The position numbers and the translations under genes were made by a program. The notes beneath the pieces were generated by a model. That model was not told where the DNA came from. It made no database searches and was given only the letters and a program-made list of their open reading frames with translations. From Methylotenera sp965234545 (GTDB lineage Bacteria > Pseudomonadota > Gammaproteobacteria > Burkholderiales > Methylophilaceae): a DNA stretch of 64,000 bases. This document shows positions 1-8,443 of this stretch, piece by piece. Within the stretch, counting starts at the first letter, position 1. The number at the start of each line of letters is the position of its first letter. The stretch lies in assembly GCA_965234545.1 (NCBI GenBank), contig OZ248348.1, positions 930,001-994,000 on the forward strand, given 5' to 3'.

Positions 1-709
1 TGCGTACGCGCTGCATGGTCAAGTTTAAATTATCCACGACTTCTTCGTATTGTATGCTGTGCAAGCTGTTACCTCGACCGGCAGCATGGTTAGCGATCGG
101 GCATACCACGGCGTAGCTTATGCCCAACTCCCTAGCCAGCGCGGCTTCTGGCATGCCCGTCATGCCTACCATGGTGGCACCATCACGCTCAAGACGGTCA
201 ATCTCAGCAGCCGTCTCCAATCGCGGCCCTTGTGTAGCGGCATACACGCCATGATCAATCAAAGGCTCGCCAATTGCGATAGCGGCTTGCTGCCATTTGT
301 CGCGTAATTTTGCGCAATACGGTTCAGTGAAGTCTATGTGTTTGACTGGCAAATCCACGCCGTCAAAAAAAGTGGCATTTCTACCGTGCGTGTAATCAAT
401 AATTTGATGGGGCATGGCTATGCTGCCAGGCGACAATTCTGCATGGATGCCACCGACAGTAGCGACTGCGGCTATCTCCGTGACGCCTTGCAGATGCAAG
501 GCCGAGATATTCGCACGATAATTCACTTTATGCGGGGCAATGGTGTGCCCACTGCCATGCCGCGCCAAAAACACCACTTCGCGTCCGGCAATCTTGCCAA
601 ATACCAATGGTTGCGATGGCTCGCCGTAGGGCGTGCGCACAATCAAACGCCTGGTGATTTCCAAGTTGTCCAGCTGGGTTAAGCCGGTTCCGCCGATGAT
701 AGCTAACAT
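1..709 (-). CDS. mtnP: S-methyl-5'-thioinosine phosphorylase (MTAP/PNP family), C-terminus off the window
   Basis: Phosphorolysis of methylthioinosine or methylthioadenosine in purine and methionine salvage; cytoplasmic. The reverse complement from the ATG at 709 stays open to the window edge and reads MLAIIGGTGLTQLDNLEI at the N-terminus. Further on come LARHGSGHTIAPHKVNYRAN, the phosphate-site Thr/Gly stretch VGGIH, IIDYTHGR, HIDFTEPYC and the purine-site segment MVGMTGMPEAALARELG. These are family hallmarks, and the HKVNYRAN and YTHGR wording resembles the Pseudomonas-type thioinosine enzyme more than MtnP proper; that specificity is an inference. About 236 residues are visible of the usual 245-250. 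The gene diverges from hpnC across a 184-bp gap that holds a 30-bp perfect palindrome. Confident on family, less so on substrate. Confidence 0.85.
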   Translation of the reverse strand, partial: MLAIIGGTGLTQLDNLEITRRLIVRTPYGEPSQPLVFGKIAGREVVFLARHGSGHTIAPHKVNYRANISALHLQGVTEIAAVATVGGIHAELSPGSIAMPHQIIDYTHGRNATFFDGVDLPVKHIDFTEPYCAKLRDKWQQAAIAIGEPLIDHGVYAATQGPRLETAAEIDRLERDGATMVGMTGMPEAALARELGISYAVVCPIANHAAGRGNSLHSIQYEEVVDNLNLTMQRVR

Positions 710-837
710 AAGGTTGCTTCCAGTATTAATGTAGACCCAGAATTAATCCAGGCATTACACAGTGATGATTTATTGATTCTAACAAAGCTTAGGCCATTTA
801 TTGCATAGTTTATTGCACGGAATGTCGGCTTTTTACT

Positions 838-867
838 GCCTTCTTTGCTAAATTTAGCAAAGAAGGC
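838..867. repeat. 30-bp perfect palindrome between mtnP and hpnC
   Basis: Two 15-nt arms with no spacer: GCCTTCTTTGCTAAA (838-852) followed by its exact reverse complement (853-867). It ends 26 bp before the hpnC ATG, in the divergent mtnP/hpnC gap. There is no T-run for an intrinsic terminator. It could be an operator for a dimeric regulator or form a cruciform or RNA hairpin in the hpnC leader. Function unknown. Confidence 0.8.
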
Positions 868-893
868 TAGCCAAATTGTGGCATACTCACGCC

Positions 894-1793
894 ATGATGA
901 CGCCGCCACATACCCCTCTAGACGCTCATGCCATTGCGGCTGATAGCCTACGTTTAGCGCAGCAACACTATGAAAATTTTCCGGTTGCATCCTTTGTTCT
1001 CCCTGCCCGTTTGCGCGAACCGATTGCCTTAATTTACCGCTTCGCCAGGCAAGCTGACGATTTCGCAGACGAAGGTGAGTTTAGTGTCAGTCAGCGCACC
1101 GCATTACTGGATGATTATCGTCATGAACTGGATTTATTGGCGGCCTACATCAAGCCTAATAGCGATTTCTTTCTAAGCTTAGGCGCCATGATAAAAGCCC
1201 ACCAACTACCCTACCAACCGTTTTACGATTTACTCGACGCATTTAAGCAGGACGTGAGCAAAACCCGTTATGCCAATTACGCTGAAATTAGCCATTATTG
1301 TGAGCGTTCAGCTAATCCTATAGGCCGTTTGCTGCTATCGCTATACGGCGCAGCGAATCGTGAGAACACCGCTTATGCGGACAAAATCTGCACGGCGCTG
1401 CAGTTGATCAACTTTCTACAAGACATAGCCATAGACCTACAAAAAAATGCCGGCAAACAACGTATTTACCTATGCCATGATGAAATGCTGGCCTATGGCA
1501 TTAGTGAACAGACACTGCAGGAGTTTGCCTCTGGTGTAAAATCCACCGACGCCAATTGGCAAGCTTTTATGCATTTCAATTTAAACCGAGCCGAGTCTTT
1601 GCTTGCTGCTGGCAAACCGCTGGGGCGCAAATTAACCGGTCGCATAGGCCTAGAGATGCGCATGATTATTGCCGGCGGAGAACGCATAGCGGCTAAGATT
1701 AGGCATCATCAAGGCGATGTGTTTAATCATAGGCCTAAGCTGCAAGCTTTAGATTGGCTGCGCATCGTATTTGCCGCCCTGTTTAAGCCATAG
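894..1793 (+). CDS. hpnC: Squalene synthase HpnC (presqualene diphosphate to hydroxysqualene)
   Basis: First gene of the hopanoid-type hpnCDE squalene pathway. HpnC converts presqualene diphosphate, made by HpnD, to hydroxysqualene. The 299-aa protein has the trans-isoprenyl synthase fold with a first Asp-rich motif QADDFADE (about 53-60) and a second, looser one in LINFLQDIAIDLQ (171-183), as expected for HpnC. An upstream TTG at 876 is in frame, but the tandem ATG at 894 matches family starts better. It ends 7 bp before hpnD, so the genes are surely co-transcribed. No squalene-hopene cyclase (shc) lies in the window, so the end product cannot be read here. Confidence 0.93.
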   Translation: MMTPPHTPLDAHAIAADSLRLAQQHYENFPVASFVLPARLREPIALIYRFARQADDFADEGEFSVSQRTALLDDYRHELDLLAAYIKPNSDFFLSLGAMIKAHQLPYQPFYDLLDAFKQDVSKTRYANYAEISHYCERSANPIGRLLLSLYGAANRENTAYADKICTALQLINFLQDIAIDLQKNAGKQRIYLCHDEMLAYGISEQTLQEFASGVKSTDANWQAFMHFNLNRAESLLAAGKPLGRKLTGRIGLEMRMIIAGGERIAAKIRHHQGDVFNHRPKLQALDWLRIVFAALFKP

Positions 1794-1800
1794 GATAACC

Positions 1801-2640
1801 ATGACGCCAGAACAATATTGCCAAGAAAAAACCGCCAAAAGTGGCTCCAGCTTTTATTACAGCTTTCGATTTTTATCCAAATCAAGGCGGCTCGCCATCA
1901 CCGCTTTGTATGCCTTTTGCCGCGAAGTAGATGACATTGCGGATGAGTGCATGGATTTATCGGTAGCCAAAACCAAACTCAATTGGTGGCGTAGCGAAAT
2001 AGACCGCCTCTACCAAAACCAGCCACAGCATCCGGTAGCTAAGGCTTTGCTGCCTGCCATCCACACCTACCAATTAGACGCCGAGCATTTCATGGAAATC
2101 ATAGACGGCATGGAGATGGATTTAAACTTCAACCGCTACCAAGATTTCAAGCAATTGCAGCTCTATTGTTACCGAGTGGCCAGTGTGGTTGGTTTGTTGT
2201 CCGCACAGATATTCGGTTTTAACAATCGAAAAACCCTCAAATTTGCGCACGACTTAGGCATGGCATTTCAACTAACCAACATCATCAGGGACGTTGGCGA
2301 GGATGCCAGACGCAATCGTATCTACCTGCCCCTAGACGAATTAGCTAAATTTGGCGTCAGCGAGGACGACCTTTTATCCAGCAGGGAATCCATTGCCGTG
2401 AAGCGTTTATTGGATTTTCAAATTGAGCGCGCGGAAAGCTATTACGACAAAGCCCTTGGCGCACTGCCTTCTGAAGACCATAAAAACCAGCGCGTGAGCT
2501 TGATGATGGCCTCGATTTACCGCACCTTGCTCCGCGAGATCGGCGCCAGTGGGGCCGAAAAAGTATTAAACGCACGCATCTCCCTAGGCGCCTTAAGAAA
2601 AATGTTGCTGGCGCTTAAGGTTTGGCTTAATTACCGATAA
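1801..2640 (+). CDS. hpnD: Presqualene diphosphate synthase HpnD
   Basis: Condenses two farnesyl diphosphates to presqualene diphosphate, the first committed step to squalene. The 279-aa protein carries both Mg-binding motifs in textbook form: CREVDDIADEC (40-50) and LTNIIRDVGEDARRNRIYLP (158-177). The ATG at 1801 follows the hpnC stop by 7 bp; the longer frame starting in hpnC adds residues unlike the family. HpnC and HpnD are paralogues, and the stronger second Asp-rich motif here is what tells the two apart. Confidence 0.95.
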   Translation: MTPEQYCQEKTAKSGSSFYYSFRFLSKSRRLAITALYAFCREVDDIADECMDLSVAKTKLNWWRSEIDRLYQNQPQHPVAKALLPAIHTYQLDAEHFMEIIDGMEMDLNFNRYQDFKQLQLYCYRVASVVGLLSAQIFGFNNRKTLKFAHDLGMAFQLTNIIRDVGEDARRNRIYLPLDELAKFGVSEDDLLSSRESIAVKRLLDFQIERAESYYDKALGALPSEDHKNQRVSLMMASIYRTLLREIGASGAEKVLNARISLGALRKMLLALKVWLNYR

Positions 2641-2651
2641 AGCCTAGCCCT

Positions 2652-3998
2652 ATGCCTAAAACGCGGATTGCTATCATAGGCGGCGGTTGTGCCGGCTTAA
2701 GTGCAGCGATTGCACTGGCTAAGCGAGGATATTCGGTTAGTCTGTTTGAGGCCAGCAGTGAGTTGGGTGGGCGCGCCCGCAGCATAGTCTTTACAAATGC
2801 GTCCGGCAGCACTTACCTAGACAACGGCCAGCACATCTTGATCGGCGCCTACAAATTCACGCTGCAGTTATTAAACACTGTAGGCCTTAGCGAAAAACAA
2901 GCTTTTTTAAGGTTGCCATTTTCCGTACGCATGCAAGGTCCAGGACATTGCCTGCTTAGCCTAAATACCGCGTCTTACTTACCCACCCCGCTGGCCATGC
3001 CGCTAGCATTGCTCGCATGCCAAGGATTGAGTTTCCGTGAACGCATGGCCGCTATAGGCATGATGGTGCGCATGGCTTTCAAGGGCTACCGGCTAGACCA
3101 CGACCTGCCGCTGGCGTCTTTCTTGCAAGGACAAAACCAAAGCGCCAAGGCGATCCAACTACTGTGGGAACCGATTAGCCTGGCAGCACTGAATACGCCT
3201 ATTCAGGCAGCCAGCACGCAGGTGTTTTTAAACGTGCTTAAAGACACCATGGCCAGCTCCGCTTGGTTTAGCCTGAAAAAAAACAACGATTTCCTATTGG
3301 CGAAACAAGACTTATCCAAATTGATAGGCGACCCTGCCAGCGCATACTTAAGGCAACAGGGCGTCCGCATTAAGCTAAAACAGCGCATCACTGGCATTAG
3401 CAAAAGTGATTTAGGCTACCGACTGAACGGTGCAGAAGAGGCGGATGCATATAGCCATGTGGTGTTGGCCACGGCACCGCATAACGCAAGCCAATTGATG
3501 GCTGGGCTAACTGAATTGCATGCAGAACGCATGGCCTTAGCCTCGTTTGACTATCAACCTATAGTGACGGTATACCTGCAATACCCGACTCACACAAAAT
3601 TGAGGCTACCCATGATAGGTTTGACCAATGGCCTAGGGCAATGGGTGTTCGATCGGGGCCAACTGTGCCAGCAACATGGCTTGCTGGCCGTGGTGATCAG
3701 CGGTACGGGCTCGCACCAGAACTTGTCGCAAGCGCAATTGGCCGGGGCGGTGACGGCTCAGCTTAAGCAAGCCTTTCCCGAGCTGAGCAGCCCACTTTGG
3801 CATAAGGTGATCGCAGAAAAACGCGCCACTTATGCCTGCACGCCCGAATTAATTAGGCCGCCGCAGCAAACGGCGCTGCCTCACGTCTACCTGGTTGGGG
3901 ATTACTGTTATGCGGACTACCCAGCTACCATAGAAGGTGCGGTGCGCAGCGGTTTAATGTGTGCTGAACTGATTCAGGCTAGCCACAAAGTCGGCTAG
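2652..3998 (+). CDS. hpnE: Hydroxysqualene dehydroxylase HpnE (FAD amine-oxidase family)
   Basis: Reduces hydroxysqualene to squalene, completing the HpnCDE route. The 448-aa protein begins with a Rossmann dinucleotide motif, IAIIGGGCAGLSAAIALAKRG, followed by the FAD-contacting ELGGRARS (about 42-49). Near the C-terminus, YLVGDYCYADYPATIEGAVR is the second FAD-binding stretch of phytoene-desaturase-like flavoproteins. It begins 11 bp after hpnD and its stop lies 6 bp from the stop of the convergent radA, so this is the end of the operon. No terminator hairpin is evident in the tiny gap. Confidence 0.93.
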   Translation: MPKTRIAIIGGGCAGLSAAIALAKRGYSVSLFEASSELGGRARSIVFTNASGSTYLDNGQHILIGAYKFTLQLLNTVGLSEKQAFLRLPFSVRMQGPGHCLLSLNTASYLPTPLAMPLALLACQGLSFRERMAAIGMMVRMAFKGYRLDHDLPLASFLQGQNQSAKAIQLLWEPISLAALNTPIQAASTQVFLNVLKDTMASSAWFSLKKNNDFLLAKQDLSKLIGDPASAYLRQQGVRIKLKQRITGISKSDLGYRLNGAEEADAYSHVVLATAPHNASQLMAGLTELHAERMALASFDYQPIVTVYLQYPTHTKLRLPMIGLTNGLGQWVFDRGQLCQQHGLLAVVISGTGSHQNLSQAQLAGAVTAQLKQAFPELSSPLWHKVIAEKRATYACTPELIRPPQQTALPHVYLVGDYCYADYPATIEGAVRSGLMCAELIQASHKVG

Positions 3999-4004
3999 CG
4001 ATCA

Positions 4005-5372
4005 TTACTGGCGCAATTGCTGCAATGCTTGATCTAAGCGTTCGACGGCGATCACTTCTAAGCCAGCGATCTTGGCCTTAGGTGCGTTGGATTTTGGCAC
4101 TATGGCCTTACTAAAACCCAATTTAGCCGCTTCTTTTAAGCGCATTTGCCCGCCTTGCACGGGGCGCACTTCACCTGCCAAACCAACTTCACCAAAAACT
4201 ATAAGTTTATTGTCTAGTGGCTTGTTTTTTAAGGAAGAAACAATGGATAAAATGACTGCTAAATCGACTGCAGGTTCGGCAATTTTCACGCCACCCACTG
4301 CGTTAATGAACACATCTTGATCAAAACACGGTATGCCGGCGTGCCTATGCAGCACGGCCAGCAACATGGCCAAACGATTTTGCTCTAAACCCACGCACAA
4401 ACGCTTAGGGCTAGGCGCGTGACTTTCATCCACTAGGGCTTGAATTTCAATCAACAAAGGCCGCGTGCCTTCCATGGTAACTGTGATGCAACTGCCCGCC
4501 ACTTGGCTGTCATGATGGGATAAGAATAAAGCCGAGGGGTTGGCTACTTCACGCAAGCCTTTTTCCGTCATGGCAAACACGCCCAACTCGTTCACCGCAC
4601 CAAAGCGATTTTTGAATGCGCGTATGAGTCGGAAGCTGGAATTTTGATCGCCTTCAAAATACAAGACGGTATCAACAATGTGTTCTAATACGCGCGGCCC
4701 TGCCAAGGTGCCGTCTTTGGTAACATGCCCGACCAGTATCACGGTAATACCTAGTTGCTTAGCCAATCGCGTGAGTTGGGCAGAACACTCGCGCACCTGC
4801 GCGACTGAGCCAGGCGCTGAACTCAAGGCCTCAGAATAAACGGTTTGTATGGAATCAATGACGGCAATATTCGGCTTGTGCGTTTGCAGCGTGGCTAAAA
4901 TCTTCTCTAGATTGATTTCGGCCAGCAATTCCACCTCGCTGGCATCCAAGCCCAACCGCTTGGCGCGCATGGCGATTTGCTGAGGGGATTCTTCACCACT
5001 GACATAGATAGCCTGGGCGGATCGGCCTAGGTGGCATAAAACCTGCAATAGCAAGGTGGATTTACCTATACCCGGGTCGCCGCCGATCAACACCACCCCA
5101 CCTTCGACCAAACCGCCACCCAGCACGCGATCGAACTCGCTGATGCCAGTGGCTTGCCGGGCAATATCGGCTGCTTGAATACTGCTTAATTTTTGCAGGC
5201 TAGCACTTTGCGTTAAGCCATCGAATTTATTGGCGTAGCGATTGGTGCTGACGGCTTCTTCCAAGGTCTCAACCAAAGTGTTCCAAGCAAGGCAGCTTGG
5301 GCATTGGCCTTGCCATTTCGGTTCGCTAGCGCCGCATTCGGTGCAGGTGTATAGGGTTTTTGCTTTTGCCAT
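4005..5372 (-). CDS. radA: DNA repair protein RadA (Sms)
   Basis: RecA-like DnaB-type helicase that drives branch migration during recombination. The 455-aa protein has an N-terminal zinc finger (Cys10, 13, 24, 27), Walker A GGDPGIGKST (97-106), the RadA-specific KNRFG motif (in RAFKNRFGAVNELG) and a C-terminal Lon-like S16 domain (VFGEVGLAGEVRPV). The frame is open 21 codons further upstream, but those codons overlap the dnaB 3' end; MAKAKTLYTCTEC is the family start. It follows dnaB by 19 bp. In many beta- and gammaproteobacteria alr sits between dnaB and radA; here alr lies near 60 kb. Confidence 0.96.
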   Translation of the reverse strand: MAKAKTLYTCTECGASEPKWQGQCPSCLAWNTLVETLEEAVSTNRYANKFDGLTQSASLQKLSSIQAADIARQATGISEFDRVLGGGLVEGGVVLIGGDPGIGKSTLLLQVLCHLGRSAQAIYVSGEESPQQIAMRAKRLGLDASEVELLAEINLEKILATLQTHKPNIAVIDSIQTVYSEALSSAPGSVAQVRECSAQLTRLAKQLGITVILVGHVTKDGTLAGPRVLEHIVDTVLYFEGDQNSSFRLIRAFKNRFGAVNELGVFAMTEKGLREVANPSALFLSHHDSQVAGSCITVTMEGTRPLLIEIQALVDESHAPSPKRLCVGLEQNRLAMLLAVLHRHAGIPCFDQDVFINAVGGVKIAEPAVDLAVILSIVSSLKNKPLDNKLIVFGEVGLAGEVRPVQGGQMRLKEAAKLGFSKAIVPKSNAPKAKIAGLEVIAVERLDQALQQLRQ

Positions 5373-5391
5373 GGCCAGCTTAGGGTGCGGA

Positions 5392-6774
5392 CTAGTAGCT
5401 GTCGGCCATGTGGCCACTGCCCGCGTAATTTTCAAAACGGGTGTGTTGGCCTATGAACGTTAGTCGAACGCGGCCTATCGGGCCGTTACGCTGCTTGGCT
5501 ATGATGATTTCCGCCGTGCCCTTGTCAACGCTATCCGGGTTATACACTTCATCACGGTAGATAAACAATATCACGTCGGCATCCTGCTCGATCGCCCCGG
5601 ACTCGCGCAAATCGCTCATGACCGGGCGCTTGTCTGGGCGCTGCTCTACACTGCGATTGAGCTGCGACAAAGCCACTACCGGGCAGTCCAGCTCTTTAGC
5701 CAAGGCTTTAAGAGAACGGGATATCTCCGAAATTTCCGTGGCGCGATTTTCACCTTGACGCCCTGCTGGCGCCGCCATCAACTGCAAGTAATCGACCACG
5801 ATTAAACCGAGTTTACCGGTTTGCCTGTGCAAGCGTCTGGCCCTGGCGCGCACATCAAAGCTGCTTAAGCCTGCCCCCTCATCAATAAAGATAGGCGCCT
5901 CATTGAGTCGACCCAGGGCCGTGGTGAGTTTTTCCCAATCTTCGTCTTCTAATTTACCCGTACGCATACGGTGTTGATCTAATCGACCGACCGACCCTAT
6001 CATACGCATGGCCAATTGCGTGGAGGCCATTTCCATGGAGAACACGGCAACAGGCAGACCGGTGTCCAAGGCCACATTCTCAGCCATATTAAGGGAAAAA
6101 GCCGTTTTACCCATGGAGGGGCGCCCCGCAACGATAATTAAATCGCCACCCTGCATGCCCGATGTCATGGAATCTAAGTCGGTAAAGCCAGTAGGCACGC
6201 CGGTGACATCCGATGGGTTATCCCGTGAAAAAAGTTGATCGATACGATCGGCCACTTGCGGCAACAAGACCTTGATGTCAACAAAGCCTTGCGTGCTTTT
6301 TTTACCGCCTTCAGCAATTTGAAAAATTTTGGCCTCGGCTTCGTCTAGCAACTGCTGTGCATCGCGCCCGTTAGGCGCGTACGCGCTCTCGGCGATACCG
6401 GAACCCACCACCACCAACTGGCGCATCACGGCTCGCTCGTGGACAATTTCGGCATAACGTCGGATATTGGCTGCAGTTGGCGTGCTTTGCGCTAAGGCGC
6501 CCAAGTAGGCAATGCCGCCTACCCCGGATAATTCTGCTGTGCTTTCTAATGATTCGGCTACCGTAACTATGTCGGCCGGCCGGTTGTGTTCGATGAGCTT
6601 GGCTATGTGTTGGAAAATGGCTTTATGATCGTGCCGATAAAAATCTTGCGCACTGAGTATATCGGCCACTTTATCCAACGCTTCGTTTTCCAAGAGCAGG
6701 CCGCCAAGCACCGATTGCTCAGCATCCACTGAATGGGGAGGGATTTTTAATGCGTCTAATTGTTCATCGGCCAT
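5392..6774 (-). CDS. dnaB: Replicative DNA helicase DnaB
   Basis: Hexameric 5'-3' helicase at the replication fork. The 460 aa comprise an N-terminal primase-interaction domain (about 10-110), a linker and a RecA-like ATPase with Walker A GRPSMGKTA (217-225), Walker B IVVDYLQLM and the DnaB motif ALSQLNRSVEQR. It lies downstream of rplI but is separated from it by a strong bidirectional terminator. A TATAAT (6782-6787, minus) stands only 7 nt before the ATG with no Shine-Dalgarno sequence between, so a leaderless transcript is possible. Confidence 0.97.
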   Translation of the reverse strand: MADEQLDALKIPPHSVDAEQSVLGGLLLENEALDKVADILSAQDFYRHDHKAIFQHIAKLIEHNRPADIVTVAESLESTAELSGVGGIAYLGALAQSTPTAANIRRYAEIVHERAVMRQLVVVGSGIAESAYAPNGRDAQQLLDEAEAKIFQIAEGGKKSTQGFVDIKVLLPQVADRIDQLFSRDNPSDVTGVPTGFTDLDSMTSGMQGGDLIIVAGRPSMGKTAFSLNMAENVALDTGLPVAVFSMEMASTQLAMRMIGSVGRLDQHRMRTGKLEDEDWEKLTTALGRLNEAPIFIDEGAGLSSFDVRARARRLHRQTGKLGLIVVDYLQLMAAPAGRQGENRATEISEISRSLKALAKELDCPVVALSQLNRSVEQRPDKRPVMSDLRESGAIEQDADVILFIYRDEVYNPDSVDKGTAEIIIAKQRNGPIGRVRLTFIGQHTRFENYAGSGHMADSY

Positions 6775-6781
6775 GCTGCCA

Positions 6782-6787
6782 ATTATA
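6782..6787 (-). promoter_or_regulatory. TATAAT -10 box 7 nt from the dnaB start
   Basis: A perfect TATAAT reads on the minus strand, and its spacing would put transcription start at about the A of the dnaB ATG. The only -35 candidate, TTGGGT, is 19 nt upstream. There is no purine-rich ribosome binding site. This is inferred from spacing; a transcription start map would decide it. Confidence 0.45.
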
Positions 6788-6813
6788 CTGAATAACCACT
6801 AAGATTACCCAAC

Positions 6814-6840
6814 AAAAAAGGCTACCGAAGTAGCCTTTTT
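6814..6840. terminator. Bidirectional intrinsic terminator between rplI and dnaB
   Basis: A6, then GGCTAC (6820-6825), loop CGAA, GTAGCC (6830-6835) and T5. The A-run and T-run let it work on both strands. In the minus direction it closes the rpsF-priB-rpsR-rplI operon before dnaB. Confidence 0.85.
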
Positions 6841-6877
6841 AAGGGGTGCTGCCGGAAAAAATCCGGCATGTTTTAAC

Positions 6878-7327
6878 TTACGCTTCCGCCACCACTGTCA
6901 CAGTAATGCCGACCACCACGTCGTGGTGTAAGGCCACAGTCACCGCGTGGTCACCTATGGTTTTTAACGGACCATCCGGCATACGAACGAAGGCTTTAGT
7001 CACTTCAAAACCTTGCGCTACCAATGATTCAGCAATATCACCGTTAGTAACAGAACCGAACAAACGGCCATCCACACCGGCTTTTTGCGCGATGGTAATG
7101 ACGAAGTTGGCCAATTTTTCACCGCGCGCTTGGGCGGCGGCTAAAATAGCGGCTTGTTGTTTTTCCAACTCCACACGGCGAGCAGCAATTTCAGCTTTAT
7201 TGGCTTCGGTTGCACGTTTTGCTTTACCTTGAGGAATTAAAAAGTTACGGCCGTAACCGTCTTTAACTTTAACAATGTCACCTAAATTACCTAGGTTACC
7301 CACTTTTTCTAATAAAATAATTTGCAT
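6878..7327 (-). CDS. rplI: 50S ribosomal protein bL9
   Basis: Binds 23S rRNA at the base of the L1 stalk. The 149-aa protein has the family opening MQIILLEKVGNLGNLGDIV, then KVKDGYGRNFLIPQGKA, a long connecting helix rich in Lys, Glu and Ala (about 40-75), and a C-terminal rRNA-binding domain. It is the last gene of the S6 operon, 12 bp after rpsR, and is followed by an intrinsic terminator. Confidence 0.97.
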   Translation of the reverse strand: MQIILLEKVGNLGNLGDIVKVKDGYGRNFLIPQGKAKRATEANKAEIAARRVELEKQQAAILAAAQARGEKLANFVITIAQKAGVDGRLFGSVTNGDIAESLVAQGFEVTKAFVRMPDGPLKTIGDHAVTVALHHDVVVGITVTVVAEA

Positions 7328-7339
7328 GGTAGCCTCCGA

Positions 7340-7570
7340 TTATTGGTGTTTGTCTGTGTAAGGAAGCAAAGCTAAGAAACGCGCAAGTTTAACTGCAGTC
7401 GTTAATTGGCGTTGATAACGGGCTTTAGTGCCTGTCATACGAGCTGGAATGATCTTTGCATTTTCTGAAATAAAATCTTTAAGCAAATCCACGTCTTTGT
7501 AATCCACTTGCTTGATGCCTTCTGCTGAAAAACGGCAGTAACGGCGGCGTTTGTACATTTCTCTTGCCAT
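7340..7570 (-). CDS. rpsR: 30S ribosomal protein bS18
   Basis: Small-subunit platform protein that assembles as a heterodimer with bS6. The 76-aa protein contains RRRRYCRF-type basic residues near the N-terminus (YKRRRYCRFS), the core YKDVDLLKDFISENAKIIPAR and the C-terminal TGTKARYQRQLTTAVKLARF. A single Cys is present rather than a zinc ribbon. It sits 9 bp after priB in the conserved operon order. Confidence 0.97.
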   Translation of the reverse strand: MAREMYKRRRYCRFSAEGIKQVDYKDVDLLKDFISENAKIIPARMTGTKARYQRQLTTAVKLARFLALLPYTDKHQ

Positions 7571-7579
7571 CTTGAACTC

Positions 7580-7864
7580 CTAAATATTTTCTATATGGTT
7601 AATGTGCATCACCAATTGCGTGCTTTTAAGGCTGCGTCTGGCTAAAAAACCAGTAACGCGTATGCGTGAACCTATGGTTAGGCCTTGCAATGCCAAGTCA
7701 CCTAAAGTAACCGCATTGACTTCGCACTCCACCTTACGCTTCATGCCCGCTTCCATTTGCTCGGACGCATGTCGCAATACCACACTTAACAACGGTATGC
7801 CTGCTGGCGTGTAGCGAAGCGGCTCTGTATGCACAACTTCAGCTTGCAACACCAGTTTATTCAA
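7580..7864 (-). CDS. priB: Primosomal replication protein PriB
   Basis: Single-domain OB-fold protein that helps PriA reload the replisome at stalled forks; derived from SSB. The 94-aa sequence starts MNKLVLQAEVVHTEPLRYTP and contains the OB strands VVLRH, KVECEVNAVTLG and IRVTGFLARRS, which match PriB. The rpsF-priB-rpsR order is the betaproteobacterial and enterobacterial arrangement. It starts 3 bp after rpsF, so translation is probably coupled. Confidence 0.93.
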   Translation of the reverse strand: MNKLVLQAEVVHTEPLRYTPAGIPLLSVVLRHASEQMEAGMKRKVECEVNAVTLGDLALQGLTIGSRIRVTGFLARRSLKSTQLVMHINHIENI

Positions 7865-7867
7865 AGC

Positions 7868-8254
7868 TTATGCTGCCACCTCTGTAGCGTCAGCGGCTAC
7901 TGGCGCACCATCACGGCTCAACACGGATTTTGATTTTTCTTCTTTCATCATCGGTGAAGGGGCAGTCACGGCTGTTTTTGTTGACATCATTAAATGACGT
8001 AACACAGCATCGTTAAATTTGAAGCCATGCTCTAATTCAGCCAGCACTTCAAGATTGCACTCGATGTTCATTAACACATAGTGTGCTTTGTGGATTTTTT
8101 GGATAGGGTAAGCAAGTTGACGGCGACCCCAGTCTTCTAAACGATGCACTGCACCGCCGCTAGCAGTGATTAGCGTACGGTAACGCTCTATCATCGCTGG
8201 CACTTGTTCGCTTTGGTCCGGATGGACGATAAACACTAGTTCATAATGTCTCAT
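7868..8254 (-). CDS. rpsF: 30S ribosomal protein bS6
   Basis: Binds 16S rRNA with bS18 in the platform of the small subunit. The 128-aa protein starts MRHYELVFIVHPDQSEQV, has the usual RNA-binding strands (RRQLAYPIQKIHKAHYVLMN) and an extended Ala/Lys-rich tail. The ATG at 8254 has AAGGAG eight nt upstream. The longer frame (to 8317) adds unrelated residues and lies in the leader. A sigma70-type promoter stands about 125 bp upstream at 8380-8408. Confidence 0.96.
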   Translation of the reverse strand: MRHYELVFIVHPDQSEQVPAMIERYRTLITASGGAVHRLEDWGRRQLAYPIQKIHKAHYVLMNIECNLEVLAELEHGFKFNDAVLRHLMMSTKTAVTAPSPMMKEEKSKSVLSRDGAPVAADATEVAA

Positions 8255-8345
8255 TAGTACTCCTTTTGGATATAAGCCACCTGCAAAGCGCTTCATCATG
8301 GATGAGACGCAAACCAATCGTGCAGTGTGACAAGGTTAATTTACT

Positions 8346-8374
8346 GCTTGCTTGAATAAGATTACCAAGCAAGC
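8346..8374 (-). promoter_or_regulatory. Hairpin at the 5' end of the rpsF leader
   Basis: GCTTGCTTG (8346-8354) and CAAGCAAGC (8366-8374) form a 9-bp stem with an 11-nt loop. On the transcript it begins about 6 nt after the predicted -10 box, so it would cap the leader RNA. S6:S18 autoregulation acts through rpsF leaders in many bacteria; whether this hairpin is that element is not shown. Confidence 0.45.
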
Positions 8375-8379
8375 GCGCG

Positions 8380-8408
8380 ATTATAGACAAAAGCTACGCA
8401 CTAATCAA
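8380..8408 (-). promoter_or_regulatory. Sigma70 promoter of the rpsF operon
   Basis: On the minus strand, TTGATT (8403-8408), a 17-nt spacer and a perfect TATAAT (8380-8385). It lies upstream of rpsF and gives a leader of roughly 120 nt. Confidence 0.75.
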
Positions 8409-8443
8409 ACACTATTCATGCCGCGCGTGGTTAAAGGATAGTT

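Noticed and set aside
703..990. 95-aa minus-strand ORF overlapping mtnP start and hpnC
   Set aside because: Out of frame with both real genes, spans the divergent promoter gap and resembles no family.
5373..5435. 21-codon N-terminal extension of radA into dnaB
   Set aside because: Overlaps the dnaB 3' end and precedes the conserved MAKAKTLYTCTEC start.
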